Of a DNA stretch of 64,000 bases, positions 56,336 through 64,000 are shown in pieces. Origin of the DNA: Rhodoligotrophos defluvii (GTDB taxonomy: Bacteria > Pseudomonadota > Alphaproteobacteria > Rhizobiales > Im1); NCBI RefSeq assembly GCF_005281615.1, contig NZ_SZZM01000006.1, forward strand, positions 248,001 through 312,000, read 5' to 3'. The translations under genes and the position numbers were made by a program. Every line of letters begins with the position of its first letter. The first letter of the stretch is position 1. The notes below the pieces were generated by a model. The model had not been told where the DNA came from and did not search any database. It saw only the letters and a program-made list of their open reading frames with translations.

Positions 56336-59300
56336 TCAGGGCGCGACGGCGGACAATCCGGCCGGCGGCACCAGCCGCCAGATCTGGTAGGACCGGACCG
56401 CCGGATCGAGGGTTACGGACTGGACCTTGCCGGTCCAGGTGAAGCGGCTGCCGGTGACCAGGTCGACAACGTCTATGGAGGCGTGATCCGGTAAGCCAAA
56501 GGCCCATAGCGGTATCTCGAAGGCGGCGCTCTGGGTGTCGTGCGGGTCGAGATTGACCGCGACGACGATGCAATTGTCCCGCTCGGCCGTGATCTTGTAG
56601 TAGGCGATGATCTGGTCGTTCCAGCAGTTGAGGAAGGCGAGGTTGGCAAAGGACCAGAGCGCCGGATTCTCGCGCCGGATGCGGTTGACGAGCGCGACAT
56701 CGGCGCGGATGTTGCCCGGCCGGTCCCAGTCCCAGGCGCGGATTTCGTATTTCTCGCTGTCGAGATATTCCTCGCGGCCCGGCAGCGCCGCCGCCTCGCA
56801 CAGCTCGAACCCGTTATAGATGCCGTAGACCGTGGTGAGGGTGGCCGCCAGCACCAGCCGGGCCTGAAAGCCGCCGCGGCCGCTGGTCTGCAGATAATAC
56901 GGATTGATGTCGGGCGTGTTGGTGAAGAAATTCGGCCGCATGTAATCCTGCGGACCCTCGGTGGTGAGCTCGGTCAGATATTCCGTGAGCTCTGCCTTGG
57001 TGTCGCGCCAGGTGAAATAGCTGTAGGACTGGGTAAAGCCCAGCTTGGCCAGCCGCTTCATCACCTTCGGCCGGGTGAAGGCCTCAGCCAGGAAGATCGT
57101 GTCGGGGTGCTGGTCCTGCACCTCGCGGATGAGCCATTCCCAGAAGGGGAAGGGCTTGGTGTGCGGGTTGTCCACCCGGAAGATCTTCACACCGCGCTCG
57201 ACCCAGAACAGCACGATGTCGCGCAGGGCATACCAGAGCGAGGGGAAAGAGGACGAGCCGTAGAAATGGACATTGACGATGTCCTCGTATTTCTTCGGCG
57301 GGTTCTCCGCGTATTTGATGGACCCGTCCGGCCGCCAGTCGAACCATTCCGGATGCTCCCTGATCCAGGGGTGGTCGGGCGAGCATTGGATGGCGAAGTC
57401 CAGCGCGATCTCCAGGCCGTGAGCGTGGGCCGCCGCGATCAGGCGGGCGAAGTCCTCGAAGGTGCCGAGCTCGGGATGGAGCGCATCATGCCCGCCCTCC
57501 TCCGAGCCGATGGCATAAGGGCTGCCGGGGTCGTCCGGGGCGGGCGTGAGGGTGTTGTTGCGCCCTTTGCGGTTCTTGCGGCCGATGGGATGGATGGGCG
57601 GGAAATAGAGCACATCGAAGCCCATGTCGCGCACATAGGGCAGGCGCGCGATGACGTCGTCGAAGGTGCCATGCCGATTGACATCGCCCGATTGCGAGCG
57701 CGGGAACAGCTCATACCAGGCGGCGACCGCCGCGATGCGCCGCTCCACGATCACCTGCAGGGTGTGGTGATAGGCGGTGAGGTTGAAGCGCGGCGCCGCC
57801 CGGCGCATGACGGCGGCGGTCTCGGGGCTGCGCAGGGCTTCGAGCTGGTCGGCCTCGGCAGAGATGGCCAGGAGCCGGCCGAGAGCGTCACGATCCCCGG
57901 CCGTGGCCTGCTGCATCGCCTCGGTGACGAGATTGCGGCCCTCGATCAGCTCCAGCGAGACATCGAGGCCGGCGCCCAGCTTCTTCTCCACCTCGTATTG
58001 CCAGTAGCCGAAGCGGTCCTTCCAGCCGGAGATGGTGTAGTCGTAGCGGCCGACGCGATCGAGCAGGAACCGCCCGGTCCAGCGGTCGTTGCCCATGTGC
58101 TGCAGCGGCACCTCCGTCCAGGTCTGCTCGCCCGGGGCCCGGTAGAACAGCGAGGCATCGATCCTGTCGTGGCCATCGGCAAAGATGTCGGCGGAGACCT
58201 CCAACATGTCTCCGACCACCCGTTTGACCGGAAAGCGGCCGCCGTCGATCTCGGGCTCGACCGCCTCGATCGCGACCTGCTGCGGGGCGAGGATGTCGAG
58301 GGGAACGGCATCGCGCAGCCGGTCACCGAACATGGGGAGCCGCTGGCCGCGCAGGATGCGGGTCTCGTAAGGCTGCAGCGGCCGGAACGGATCGGCGGTC
58401 GCGGCACGGTCCGAATGCTGCGGCGTCACATCCTCGAAATTGCCGAACCAGCCACCGCCCGCGGCAAGCACACGGGACAGCGGCGGAGCGGGCAGCAGCT
58501 GGTCGGTGGGATTGACGAACACGGCCGCGGCGGTCTGCGCCTCAAGCTCGCTTTCCGCATCGAAGCGCAGATAGGCGGCTGGTATGGTGTCCGGCGGCGC
58601 GATGGGCCGCAACAGCTGCTCGGACTGCAAAGCCGGCAGGCTGGCCTTCAGCGCGTTGGCGGCCATGATCGCGCCGGTCAGGTCGAAGTCGCGGTCGGCG
58701 ATGCAGCGCGCCCAGGCATCCGGCGTGGCGACACCTGCTGCGGCGTCTGCGGGCATGGCCCGCAGGCCGTATTCATAGCCCATGGGCATCCACAGGCCGG
58801 CCGAGAAGGCCAGGGCGAACAGGTAGCGCTGGAGATGCACCTGTTCGACGGTGCCGGCCGGGTTGGCGCCGAAGCGTTCCGCGAGACGGCCGGTGCGGTC
58901 ATCCTCGGGGAAGGCGATGGTCCTGACGCGACGGCGGAAATCCTCATACTGGTCGAGGGCCCAGTCCTGCCGGAAATCCCACCAGGCGCTGCTGTTGAAA
59001 ACGAAGTCGAAGCCGGCATCGGCGGTGGCGACGGTGGTCTCGACCGCGACGCCGAGCGCATCGGCGATGAGCAGGGTCTCGGGGGTGCGCGCGCGTATGC
59101 GCCCGATGAGCTCGCGCCACATGGTGGCCGGCACGCGATGGGCGCGGCGGCAGAGAAAGCCGGCGGCGCCAGCATCGAGCGCCCGTTCGGCCTGTTCGGC
59201 TGCGGCGGCCAGGATCGCCTCGCCGGCACTTTCGAGCAGGCCCGGCGGTGCGGGCTCCTCGGGTGCCAGGGCCATGTCGAGGACCAGGCCCAGGCCGTGT

Positions 59301-59617
59301 TCGCCGGCTTCGTCCGCGAGCGCGCGCAGGATGTCCGCCGCCGGCCGGGCATCCTCGCCGCGGAGATTGGGCGACAGATCGGCTCCGGCCGCGGAGAGGG
59401 CAAAGGCGCCGCGCGGGTTGCCGGCGGCGCCGTTATCCACATGCACAAGGTCGAAGCCCAAGGCGGCGGCGTGCCGGAAGATGCGCTGCCAGCCGGAGAC
59501 GGGGCCGGCCAGCGCCGGCTTCAGGCCGTAGATCCGGGGCGAAACGGCGGCCGACGGCCCCGGGTGAGCCTCGGGCATGCCCAACCCAGTCCGCACCTCC
59601 AGGCCGCTTCGCTGCAT
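56336..59617 (-). CDS. glgE: Maltose-1-phosphate maltosyltransferase GlgE with N-terminal pseudo-amylase half
   Basis: 1093 residues, against about 660-700 for actinobacterial GlgE. Extends alpha-1,4-glucan by maltosyl units from maltose-1-phosphate. The C-terminal roughly 660 residues are canonical: DUF3416-like domain (near FPVKRVVGDMLEVSADIFADG), LPYVRDMGFDVLYFPPIHPIG, ALDFAIQCSPDHPWIREHPEW, nucleophile D816 in KIFRVDNPHTKPF, acid E845 in FLAEAFTRPKVM. Residues 1 to about 420 look like a second GH13 barrel with lost catalytic residues (GFLCRRAH 153-160, LLIADALG 182-189, FPEDDRT 236-242, MGYEYG 279-284). ATG 59617 has CGGAG eight bases upstream. It is first in the glucan block, 60 bases after asd. 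Confidence 0.94.
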   Translation of the reverse strand: MQRSGLEVRTGLGMPEAHPGPSAAVSPRIYGLKPALAGPVSGWQRIFRHAAALGFDLVHVDNGAAGNPRGAFALSAAGADLSPNLRGEDARPAADILRALADEAGEHGLGLVLDMALAPEEPAPPGLLESAGEAILAAAAEQAERALDAGAAGFLCRRAHRVPATMWRELIGRIRARTPETLLIADALGVAVETTVATADAGFDFVFNSSAWWDFRQDWALDQYEDFRRRVRTIAFPEDDRTGRLAERFGANPAGTVEQVHLQRYLFALAFSAGLWMPMGYEYGLRAMPADAAAGVATPDAWARCIADRDFDLTGAIMAANALKASLPALQSEQLLRPIAPPDTIPAAYLRFDAESELEAQTAAAVFVNPTDQLLPAPPLSRVLAAGGGWFGNFEDVTPQHSDRAATADPFRPLQPYETRILRGQRLPMFGDRLRDAVPLDILAPQQVAIEAVEPEIDGGRFPVKRVVGDMLEVSADIFADGHDRIDASLFYRAPGEQTWTEVPLQHMGNDRWTGRFLLDRVGRYDYTISGWKDRFGYWQYEVEKKLGAGLDVSLELIEGRNLVTEAMQQATAGDRDALGRLLAISAEADQLEALRSPETAAVMRRAAPRFNLTAYHHTLQVIVERRIAAVAAWYELFPRSQSGDVNRHGTFDDVIARLPYVRDMGFDVLYFPPIHPIGRKNRKGRNNTLTPAPDDPGSPYAIGSEEGGHDALHPELGTFEDFARLIAAAHAHGLEIALDFAIQCSPDHPWIREHPEWFDWRPDGSIKYAENPPKKYEDIVNVHFYGSSSFPSLWYALRDIVLFWVERGVKIFRVDNPHTKPFPFWEWLIREVQDQHPDTIFLAEAFTRPKVMKRLAKLGFTQSYSYFTWRDTKAELTEYLTELTTEGPQDYMRPNFFTNTPDINPYYLQTSGRGGFQARLVLAATLTTVYGIYNGFELCEAAALPGREEYLDSEKYEIRAWDWDRPGNIRADVALVNRIRRENPALWSFANLAFLNCWNDQIIAYYKITAERDNCIVVAVNLDPHDTQSAAFEIPLWAFGLPDHASIDVVDLVTGSRFTWTGKVQSVTLDPAVRSYQIWRLVPPAGLSAVAP

Positions 59618-59677
59618 GTCAAAAACTCCGTCAAAGCCCTACGAAAGCAGCAACTGACGGTTCGGTTCCATGGCAAA

Positions 59678-60718
59678 TCACGCCGCCTGCCTGACGAGGC
59701 CGCGGTTGACCAGAGCCTCCGCGATCTGCACCGTATTCAGCGCCGCGCCCTTGCGCAGATTGTCGGAAACGACCCACATGGCAAGGCCGTTCTCCACGGT
59801 GGGGTCGACCCTGATGCGGCTGATGAAGGTGGCATAATCGCCCACGCATTCCACGGGGGTGACGTAGCCGCCGGGCTCGCGCTTGTCGATCACCAGGCAG
59901 CCCGGGGCCTCGCGCAGGATCTCGCGGGCTTCATCGTCGGAGATGGGCTTCTCGAACTCGATGTGGACCGCCTCGGAATGGCCAACGAAGACCGGCACGC
60001 GCACGGCGGTGCAGGTGACCTTGATCTTGGGGTCGAGGATCTTCTTGGTCTCGACCTGCACCTTCCACTCTTCCTTGGTGTAACCGTCCTCCATGAACAC
60101 GTCGATATGGGGGATGACGTTGAAGGCGATCTGCTTGGCGAACTTGTTCGGCTCGACCTCCTGGCCGGGGACGTACTTGCCCTTGGTCTGGTCCCACAAT
60201 TCGTCCATGGCATCCTTGCCGGCGCCGGAGACGGACTGGTAGGTGGCCACCACCACCCGCTTGATCCTGGCCACATCGTGCAAGGGCCTCAGCGCCACCA
60301 CCAGCTGGGCGGTGGAGCAGTTCGGATTGGCGATGATGTTGCGCCGCTTGGGGTTGGCCATATAGGCCTCGAGCACATGGGCGTTCACCTCCGGCACGAC
60401 CAGGGGCACGTCCTGGTCATAGCGGAAGCAGGACGAGTTATCGATGACGAGGGTGCCCTCGGCGCCGATGCGCGGCGCCCACTGCTTGGCCACCGCCGAG
60501 CCCGCCGACATGAGGCAGAAATCGATGCCGGAGAAATCGAACTGCTCCAGGTCCTCGCACTTCACCGTGCGGTCGCCGAAGGACACCTCGACGCCGAGCG
60601 AGCGGCGGGAGGCGACGGCATGGATCCTGTCTACGGGAAATTCGCGCTCTTCGAGGATGTTGAGCATCTCCCGGCCCACATTCCCCGTGGCGCCGACCAC
60701 AGCAACCTTATAGCCCAT
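59678..60718 (-). CDS. asd: Aspartate-semialdehyde dehydrogenase
   Basis: 346 residues. Reduces aspartyl phosphate to aspartate semialdehyde for lysine/DAP, methionine and threonine synthesis. NADP-binding VAVVGATGNVGREMLNIL is at the N-terminus, the catalytic Cys is C134 in NPNCSTAQLV, and substrate residues are in YQSVSGAGKDAMDEL and the later RVPVFVGHSEAVHIEFE. Downstream of leuB on the same strand (397-base gap) and 60 bases upstream of glgE. Whether the glucan block is read through from asd or has its own promoter cannot be told; no terminator is seen between them. Confidence 0.97.
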   Translation of the reverse strand: MGYKVAVVGATGNVGREMLNILEEREFPVDRIHAVASRRSLGVEVSFGDRTVKCEDLEQFDFSGIDFCLMSAGSAVAKQWAPRIGAEGTLVIDNSSCFRYDQDVPLVVPEVNAHVLEAYMANPKRRNIIANPNCSTAQLVVALRPLHDVARIKRVVVATYQSVSGAGKDAMDELWDQTKGKYVPGQEVEPNKFAKQIAFNVIPHIDVFMEDGYTKEEWKVQVETKKILDPKIKVTCTAVRVPVFVGHSEAVHIEFEKPISDDEAREILREAPGCLVIDKREPGGYVTPVECVGDYATFISRIRVDPTVENGLAMWVVSDNLRKGAALNTVQIAEALVNRGLVRQAA

Positions 60719-60785
60719 GTGAATTCTCCTGAAATGGCTGCTTGTCTCTCCCGATCATCCACCCGCCCTGTGGCAGGGTCATGTC

Positions 60786-60804
60786 CCTCTCCCGCCGGGA
60801 GAGG
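60786..60804. repeat. Short perfect inverted repeat between leuB and asd
   Basis: CCTCTCCC (60786-60793), GCC, GGGAGAGG (60797-60804). No T-run follows on either strand, so it is not a clear terminator. Short CTCTCCC/GGGAGAG palindromes recur in many alphaproteobacterial intergenic regions (recollection, not checked). The rest of the 397-base leuB-asd gap (60719-61115) holds the hairpin repeat at 61078 and no convincing gene. Confidence 0.5.
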
Positions 60805-61077
60805 ACGCGGGATGAGACGAAGCTACGCGGCCGTCGTGGTAACGGCGCGTTTGGCAGTCGTCGTTTTCGTCCCGGAAGTGATGTGCGTTACACGCATCGA
60901 CGTGTGCCCAGCCTGAAGCCCTGCGCGGAAGCACGCAGCAGCGAACCTGTGGTGCATGAGCCCAATGGCGTTGTCAAGCGGGACGAGCGGCCGGATGCTC
61001 AGCCAGGAGCTGATCTATGTCAGTTGCCGATCGTCTCGTTCATGGACCCCATGGAAAGCGTCGCCGTGTGGCCCTGG

Positions 61078-61100
61078 ATGCGCCGATCAAGTCGGCGCAT
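61078..61100. repeat. Copy of the dispersed hairpin repeat
   Basis: ATGCGCCGA (61078-61086), loop TCAAG, TCGGCGCAT (61092-61100), flanked by GGCCCTGG before and GACGAATTC after, the same flanks as the 24947 copy. It sits 16 bases downstream of the leuB stop. Confidence 0.8.
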
Positions 61101-61115
61101 GACGAATTCTGGGTC

Positions 61116-62228
61116 TCAGCCGCCCAGTGCGGCGAGCTCCCTGGCGATCGCCTCGCCCATCTGGGTGGTCGAGACCTCGCGCATGCCGGGCTGCATGATA
61201 TCGCGGGTGCGCAGGCCCTGATCCAGCACATTGGCGATGGCCACGTCCAGCTTGTCGGCCCACTCGCCCAGGCCGAAGGAATAGCGCAACGCCATGCCGA
61301 AGGAGGCGATGGTGGCAATCGGGTTGGCGATACCCTTGCCGGCGATGTCCGGGGCCGAGCCATGCACCGGCTCGTACATGGACTTGCGCCGCCCGGTCTT
61401 CTCGTCCGGCGCGCCGAGGGAGGCGGAGGGCAGCATGCCGAGCGATCCGGTGAGCATGGCCGCCACATCCGACAGCATGTCGCCGAACAGGTTGTCGGTG
61501 ACGATCACGTCGAACTGCTTGGGCGCCCGCACCAGCTGCATGCCGCAATTGTCGGCGAGGATGTGCTCGAACTGGACATCGGCATAGTCGCGGCGGTGGA
61601 GATCGCGCACCACCTCGTCCCACAGCACGCCCGACTTCATCACGTTCTTCTTATCGGAGGAGGTGACCTTGTTGCGCCGGGTGCGCGCGAGCTCAAAGGC
61701 GACGCGGGCGATCCGCTCGATCTCGTAGGTCTGGTAGACCTGGGTGTCCACCGCGCGCTTCTGCCCGTTGCCGAGATCCACAATCTCCTTGGGCTCACCG
61801 AAATAGACGCCGCCGGTGAGCTCGCGAACGATGAGGATGTCGAGGCCTTCCACCAGCTCCCGCTTGAGGGTGGAGGCATCGGCCAAGGCGGGATAGCAGA
61901 TGGCCGGGCGCAGATTGGCGAAGAGGCCCAAGTCCTTCCTCAGCCTGAGCAGGGCAGCCTCGGGCCGCTTGTCATAGGGGACACCGTCCCATTTCGGGCC
62001 GCCGACCGCGCCGAACATGACCGCATCGGAGGCGAGAGCGTGCGCCATGGTCTCTTCCGAGATCGCCTCGCCGTGAGCGTCATAGGCCGCACCGCCCACC
62101 AGGCCGCGCTCGACCTCGAAACGGGCAATGCCCTGACCGTTAAACCAGTCGATGAGCCGCTCGACTTCGGCCATGACTTCGGTGCCGATGCCGTCGCCGG
62201 GCAGAACGAGAATGTTGAATGCAGCCAT
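61116..62228 (-). CDS. leuB: 3-isopropylmalate dehydrogenase
   Basis: 370 residues. Oxidative decarboxylation of 3-isopropylmalate in leucine synthesis, NAD- and Mg-dependent. Signatures: [39 protein letters not shown], the substrate-binding [15 protein letters not shown], metal and catalytic region [21 protein letters not shown], and the NAD motif [20 protein letters not shown]. It lies 78 bases after leuD on the same strand. Confidence 0.97.
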   Translation of the reverse strand: MAAFNILVLPGDGIGTEVMAEVERLIDWFNGQGIARFEVERGLVGGAAYDAHGEAISEETMAHALASDAVMFGAVGGPKWDGVPYDKRPEAALLRLRKDLGLFANLRPAICYPALADASTLKRELVEGLDILIVRELTGGVYFGEPKEIVDLGNGQKRAVDTQVYQTYEIERIARVAFELARTRRNKVTSSDKKNVMKSGVLWDEVVRDLHRRDYADVQFEHILADNCGMQLVRAPKQFDVIVTDNLFGDMLSDVAAMLTGSLGMLPSASLGAPDEKTGRRKSMYEPVHGSAPDIAGKGIANPIATIASFGMALRYSFGLGEWADKLDVAIANVLDQGLRTRDIMQPGMREVSTTQMGEAIARELAALGG

Positions 62229-62306
62229 GGAAGATGATCCTCGCGAGGAGCCGGAGGGCGCCGGATGGCGGGCAGGACCCCCCCGTGCCGGCCGAAAGGG
62301 GTTAGA

Positions 62307-62912
62307 TCAGAGCCAGGGGCGGGCGTCGCGGGCGCGCTGCTCGTAAGTGGCGATCGCCCCCTCCTTCTGCAGCGTCAAGCCGATATCGTCCAGCCCCTCG
62401 ACCAGGCAATGCTTGCGGAACGGATCGATCTCGAAGCGGATCTCATTGCCGTCCGCGTCGCGGATGACCTGGTTGGGCAGGTCCACGGTCACGGTGGCGT
62501 TCGATCCGCGGCCGGCGGTCTCCATGAGCCGGTCCACCTGCTCCTGGGGCAGCACGATGGGCAGCACGCCGTTCTTGAAGCAGTTGTTGTAGAAGATGTC
62601 GGCGAAGGACGGGGCGACGATGCAGCGGATGCCGAAGTCGAGCAGCGCCCAGGGGGCGTGCTCGCGGCTGGAGCCGCAGCCGAAGTTCTCGCCGGCAATC
62701 AGGATCCTGGCGTTGCGATAGGCCGGCTTGTTGAGCACGAAATCGGGCTTTTCCGAGCCGTCGTCCTCGAAGCGCAAATCGAAGAACAAGCCCTTGCCGA
62801 GACCGCTGCGCTGAATGGTCTTGAGGAACTGCTTGGGGATGATCTGATCGGTATCGACATTGATCATCGGGAGTGGCGCTGCAACGCCGGTCAGCTCGGT
62901 AAACTTCTCCAT
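62307..62912 (-). CDS. leuD: 3-isopropylmalate dehydratase small subunit
   Basis: 201 residues from ATG 62912, with GGAG eight bases upstream (the start at 62930 adds only MPWRWA). Swivelling aconitase-like subunit that completes the LeuC active site: [18 protein letters not shown], then [21 protein letters not shown], the diagnostic loop, and [23 protein letters not shown]. The partner LeuC ends at 63670 on the same strand; two unrelated small genes lie between them. Confidence 0.96.
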   Translation of the reverse strand: MEKFTELTGVAAPLPMINVDTDQIIPKQFLKTIQRSGLGKGLFFDLRFEDDGSEKPDFVLNKPAYRNARILIAGENFGCGSSREHAPWALLDFGIRCIVAPSFADIFYNNCFKNGVLPIVLPQEQVDRLMETAGRGSNATVTVDLPNQVIRDADGNEIRFEIDPFRKHCLVEGLDDIGLTLQKEGAIATYEQRARDARPWL

Positions 62913-63025
62913 GGCCCATCTCCAAGGCATGGCGGCGGTGCCGGGCGGCTCCGGCGCAACACCATGCTTCCTCTCAAGCGGCTTGCATTTTCCTCATGCG
63001 CCGCCGCGCTCACCCCGTCAATAGG

Positions 63026-63178
63026 TCAGGCGGCCAGATATGTCGAGTAGAGATGCCAGACGAGGTAGACGAGCAGGATGAGCCCCAGCGCCCGGCCGAG
63101 GCGCTTGCCCCAGCGGATGGCGGGGTCGCTCTCGTCATCGTCGGGAGCCTGCTGGCCGTGCCCGGGCTCGAGCGGCAT
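63026..63178 (-). CDS. 50-residue single-pass membrane protein between leuC and leuD
   Basis: Read directly: ATG 63178, TGA 63026-63028. The N-terminus MPLEPGHGQQAPDDDESDPA is acidic. Then comes a basic hinge IRWGKRLGRA and one hydrophobic helix (LGLILLVYLVWHLY) ending STYLAA. It starts four bases after the metallopeptidase stop, so it is almost certainly co-translated with it. I do not recognise the family. Confidence 0.7.
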   Translation of the reverse strand: MPLEPGHGQQAPDDDESDPAIRWGKRLGRALGLILLVYLVWHLYSTYLAA

Positions 63179-63182
63179 CGGT

Positions 63183-63608
63183 TCAAGCCCCCGCTTCCGC
63201 CTCGATCCGCTCCATATCCTCGTCGGACAAGCCGAAGTGATGGCCGATCTCGTGGATCAGCACGTGGGAAACGATATCGCCGAGGGTCTCCTCGTGCTCA
63301 GCCCAGTAATCCAGGATCGGACGCCGATAGAGCCAGATCATATTGGGCATCTGGCCCGATTGCGGGGTGGCGCCATCGCTGGTCATGCCGACGCCATGGA
63401 ACAGCCCGAGCAAATCGAACGGCGTCTCGGCGTTCATCTCCTTGAGCACCTCGTCGGTCGGAAAGTCTGCCACCCGGATGATGATGTCGCCGCACAAGTC
63501 GCGGAACGACTGGGGTAACTGGACGAAGGCTTCCGAGGCCAGGGCCTCGATGTCGTCCAGGGACGGCGCGATGAAGCGCGACCTGTCCGGCCGATACTCG
63601 CCAGTCAC
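63183..63608 (-). CDS. Zincin-like metallopeptidase family protein
   Basis: 141 residues from GTG 63608, with GGAG about ten bases upstream. ATG 63689 is an alternative that would overlap leuC by 20 bases and add a poorly conserved N-terminus. Features of the PF06262-type metallopeptidase family: DDIEALASEAFVQLPQSFRDL, NMIWLYRRPILDYWAEHEETL, and the zinc motif HEIGH in LIHEIGHHFGLSDEDMERIE. It is small and lacks a signal peptide, so it is presumably cytoplasmic. Placement within leuC-leuD suggests shared expression rather than a leucine role. Confidence 0.85.
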   Translation of the reverse strand: MTGEYRPDRSRFIAPSLDDIEALASEAFVQLPQSFRDLCGDIIIRVADFPTDEVLKEMNAETPFDLLGLFHGVGMTSDGATPQSGQMPNMIWLYRRPILDYWAEHEETLGDIVSHVLIHEIGHHFGLSDEDMERIEAEAGA

Positions 63609-63669
63609 GGGGTAACTGCTCCGATAGGGTTTATAACTGCCCAATTCCTCTAAATTCTCCTTGCCTGGT

Positions 63670-64000
63670 TCAGTGCCACTGGCGCACATCGACGAAGTGG
63701 CCAGCGATCGCGGCGGCGGCGGCCATGGCCGGCGACACCAGGTGGGTGCGCCCGCCCTTGCCCTGACGGCCCTCGAAATTGCGGTTCGAAGTAGAGGCGC
63801 AACGCTCCTTGGGGTTCAGCTTGTCGGCGTTCATGGCCAGGCACATGGAGCAGCCCGGCTCGCGCCAGTCGAAGCCGGCCGCCTTGAAAATCCTGTCGAG
63901 GCCTTCCTGCTCGGCCTGAAGCTTCACCAGGCCCGAACCCGGCACCACCATGGCGCTGACCCGCTCCGAAACCTTGCGGCCCTCGATCACCCGCGCCGCG
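63670..64000 (-). CDS. leuC: 3-isopropylmalate dehydratase large subunit (C-terminal part only)
   Basis: The last 110 residues or so are visible; the start is beyond position 64000. Recognised from [20 protein letters not shown], the Fe-S ligand region [18 protein letters not shown], and the C-terminal [30 protein letters not shown]. The final 4Fe-4S Cys residues (C-S-M-C) are intact. First gene in the minus-strand leuC, metallopeptidase, small membrane protein, leuD, leuB, asd series. Confidence 0.96.
   Translation of the reverse strand, partial: AARVIEGRKVSERVSAMVVPGSGLVKLQAEQEGLDRIFKAAGFDWREPGCSMCLAMNADKLNPKERCASTSNRNFEGRQGKGGRTHLVSPAMAAAAAIAGHFVDVRQWH

Noticed and set aside
59618-59677. 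General stress (EcfG) promoter before glgE
   Set aside because: A GGAAC occurs in the gap, but there is no CGTT at the required distance.
56540-60916. Antisense ORF of 1458 codons opposite glgE and asd, and similar long ones opposite treY, malQ, treZ, glgX, glgB and treS
   Set aside because: High GC leaves the opposite frame open; translations have no recognisable domains, and the genes on the other strand carry complete catalytic motifs.

Overview
This 64 kb window is high-GC (roughly 60-65% by eye) chromosomal DNA from an alphaproteobacterium, most likely of the order Hyphomicrobiales (Rhizobiales). The evidence is gene content and order: xerD next to a small membrane protein and aroK-aroB; bolA next to a DnaJ-domain gene and cobS-cobT; a Suv3-type helicase followed by an S4-domain gene, fdxA and carD; crotonyl-CoA carboxylase/reductase divergent from ethylmalonyl-CoA mutase; and leuC-leuD-leuB-asd. 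I cannot assign a genus. I see no phage, insertion sequence or CRISPR array.

Layout. 0-3.8 kb: xerD (cut by the window edge), a 46-residue membrane protein, aroK-aroB, bolA and a DnaJ-domain gene. 3.9-6.9 kb: cobS and cobT, the AAA+ and MIDAS subunits of aerobic cobaltochelatase. 6.9-10.1 kb: a phytase-like secreted protein, a queuosine-precursor transporter, rpmB and a DUF3108 protein. 10.1-10.7 kb: a gene-free stretch with repeated GAACAAA motifs. 10.7-15.7 kb: Suv3-like helicase, S4 protein, fdxA and carD, with a repeat/promoter/terminator array between fdxA and carD. 15.9 kb: tRNA-Arg(CCT). 16-19 kb: AraC regulator, EamA exporter, SDR and DUF2934 protein. 19-24.8 kb: a PotABCD-type ABC transporter beside an M20 amidohydrolase. 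25-34.6 kb: a catabolic cluster with a LysR regulator, DUF1028 protein, RidA, an HpaB-type flavin monooxygenase, its flavin reductase, and a complete LivKHMGF-type ABC importer. 34.7-37.7 kb: type II NADH dehydrogenase and small or unknown membrane and periplasmic proteins. 37.7-41.3 kb: ccr and meaA of the ethylmalonyl-CoA pathway. 41.3-42.4 kb: a 61-residue protein and a pyridoxal kinase whose conserved N-terminus begins at an ATA codon. 42.4-59.6 kb: a seven-gene alpha-glucan/trehalose block transcribed glgE, treS-maltokinase fusion, glgB, glgX, treZ, malQ, treY. 59.7-64 kb: asd, leuB, leuD, a 50-residue membrane protein, a zincin-like metallopeptidase and the end of leuC.

How the genes work together. 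CobST make the cofactor used by the B12-dependent mutase MeaA, which with Ccr forms the core of acetyl-CoA assimilation through ethylmalonyl-CoA. In the glucan block, TreS-Mak turns trehalose into maltose and then maltose-1-phosphate. GlgE polymerises that into alpha-1,4-glucan and GlgB branches it. GlgX and MalQ remodel the glucan, and TreY/TreZ release trehalose again, so the block can form a closed trehalose-glucan cycle. GlgE carries an N-terminal half that looks like a catalytically dead second amylase barrel. The HpaB/flavin reductase/RidA/DUF1028/LysR/Liv cluster looks like a self-contained uptake-plus-oxygenation pathway whose substrate I cannot name. Four very short membrane-protein genes (46-50 codons) were found by reading the sequence directly. 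A family of small hairpin repeats (9-bp arms, 5-base TCAAG/TTAAG loop) recurs between genes.
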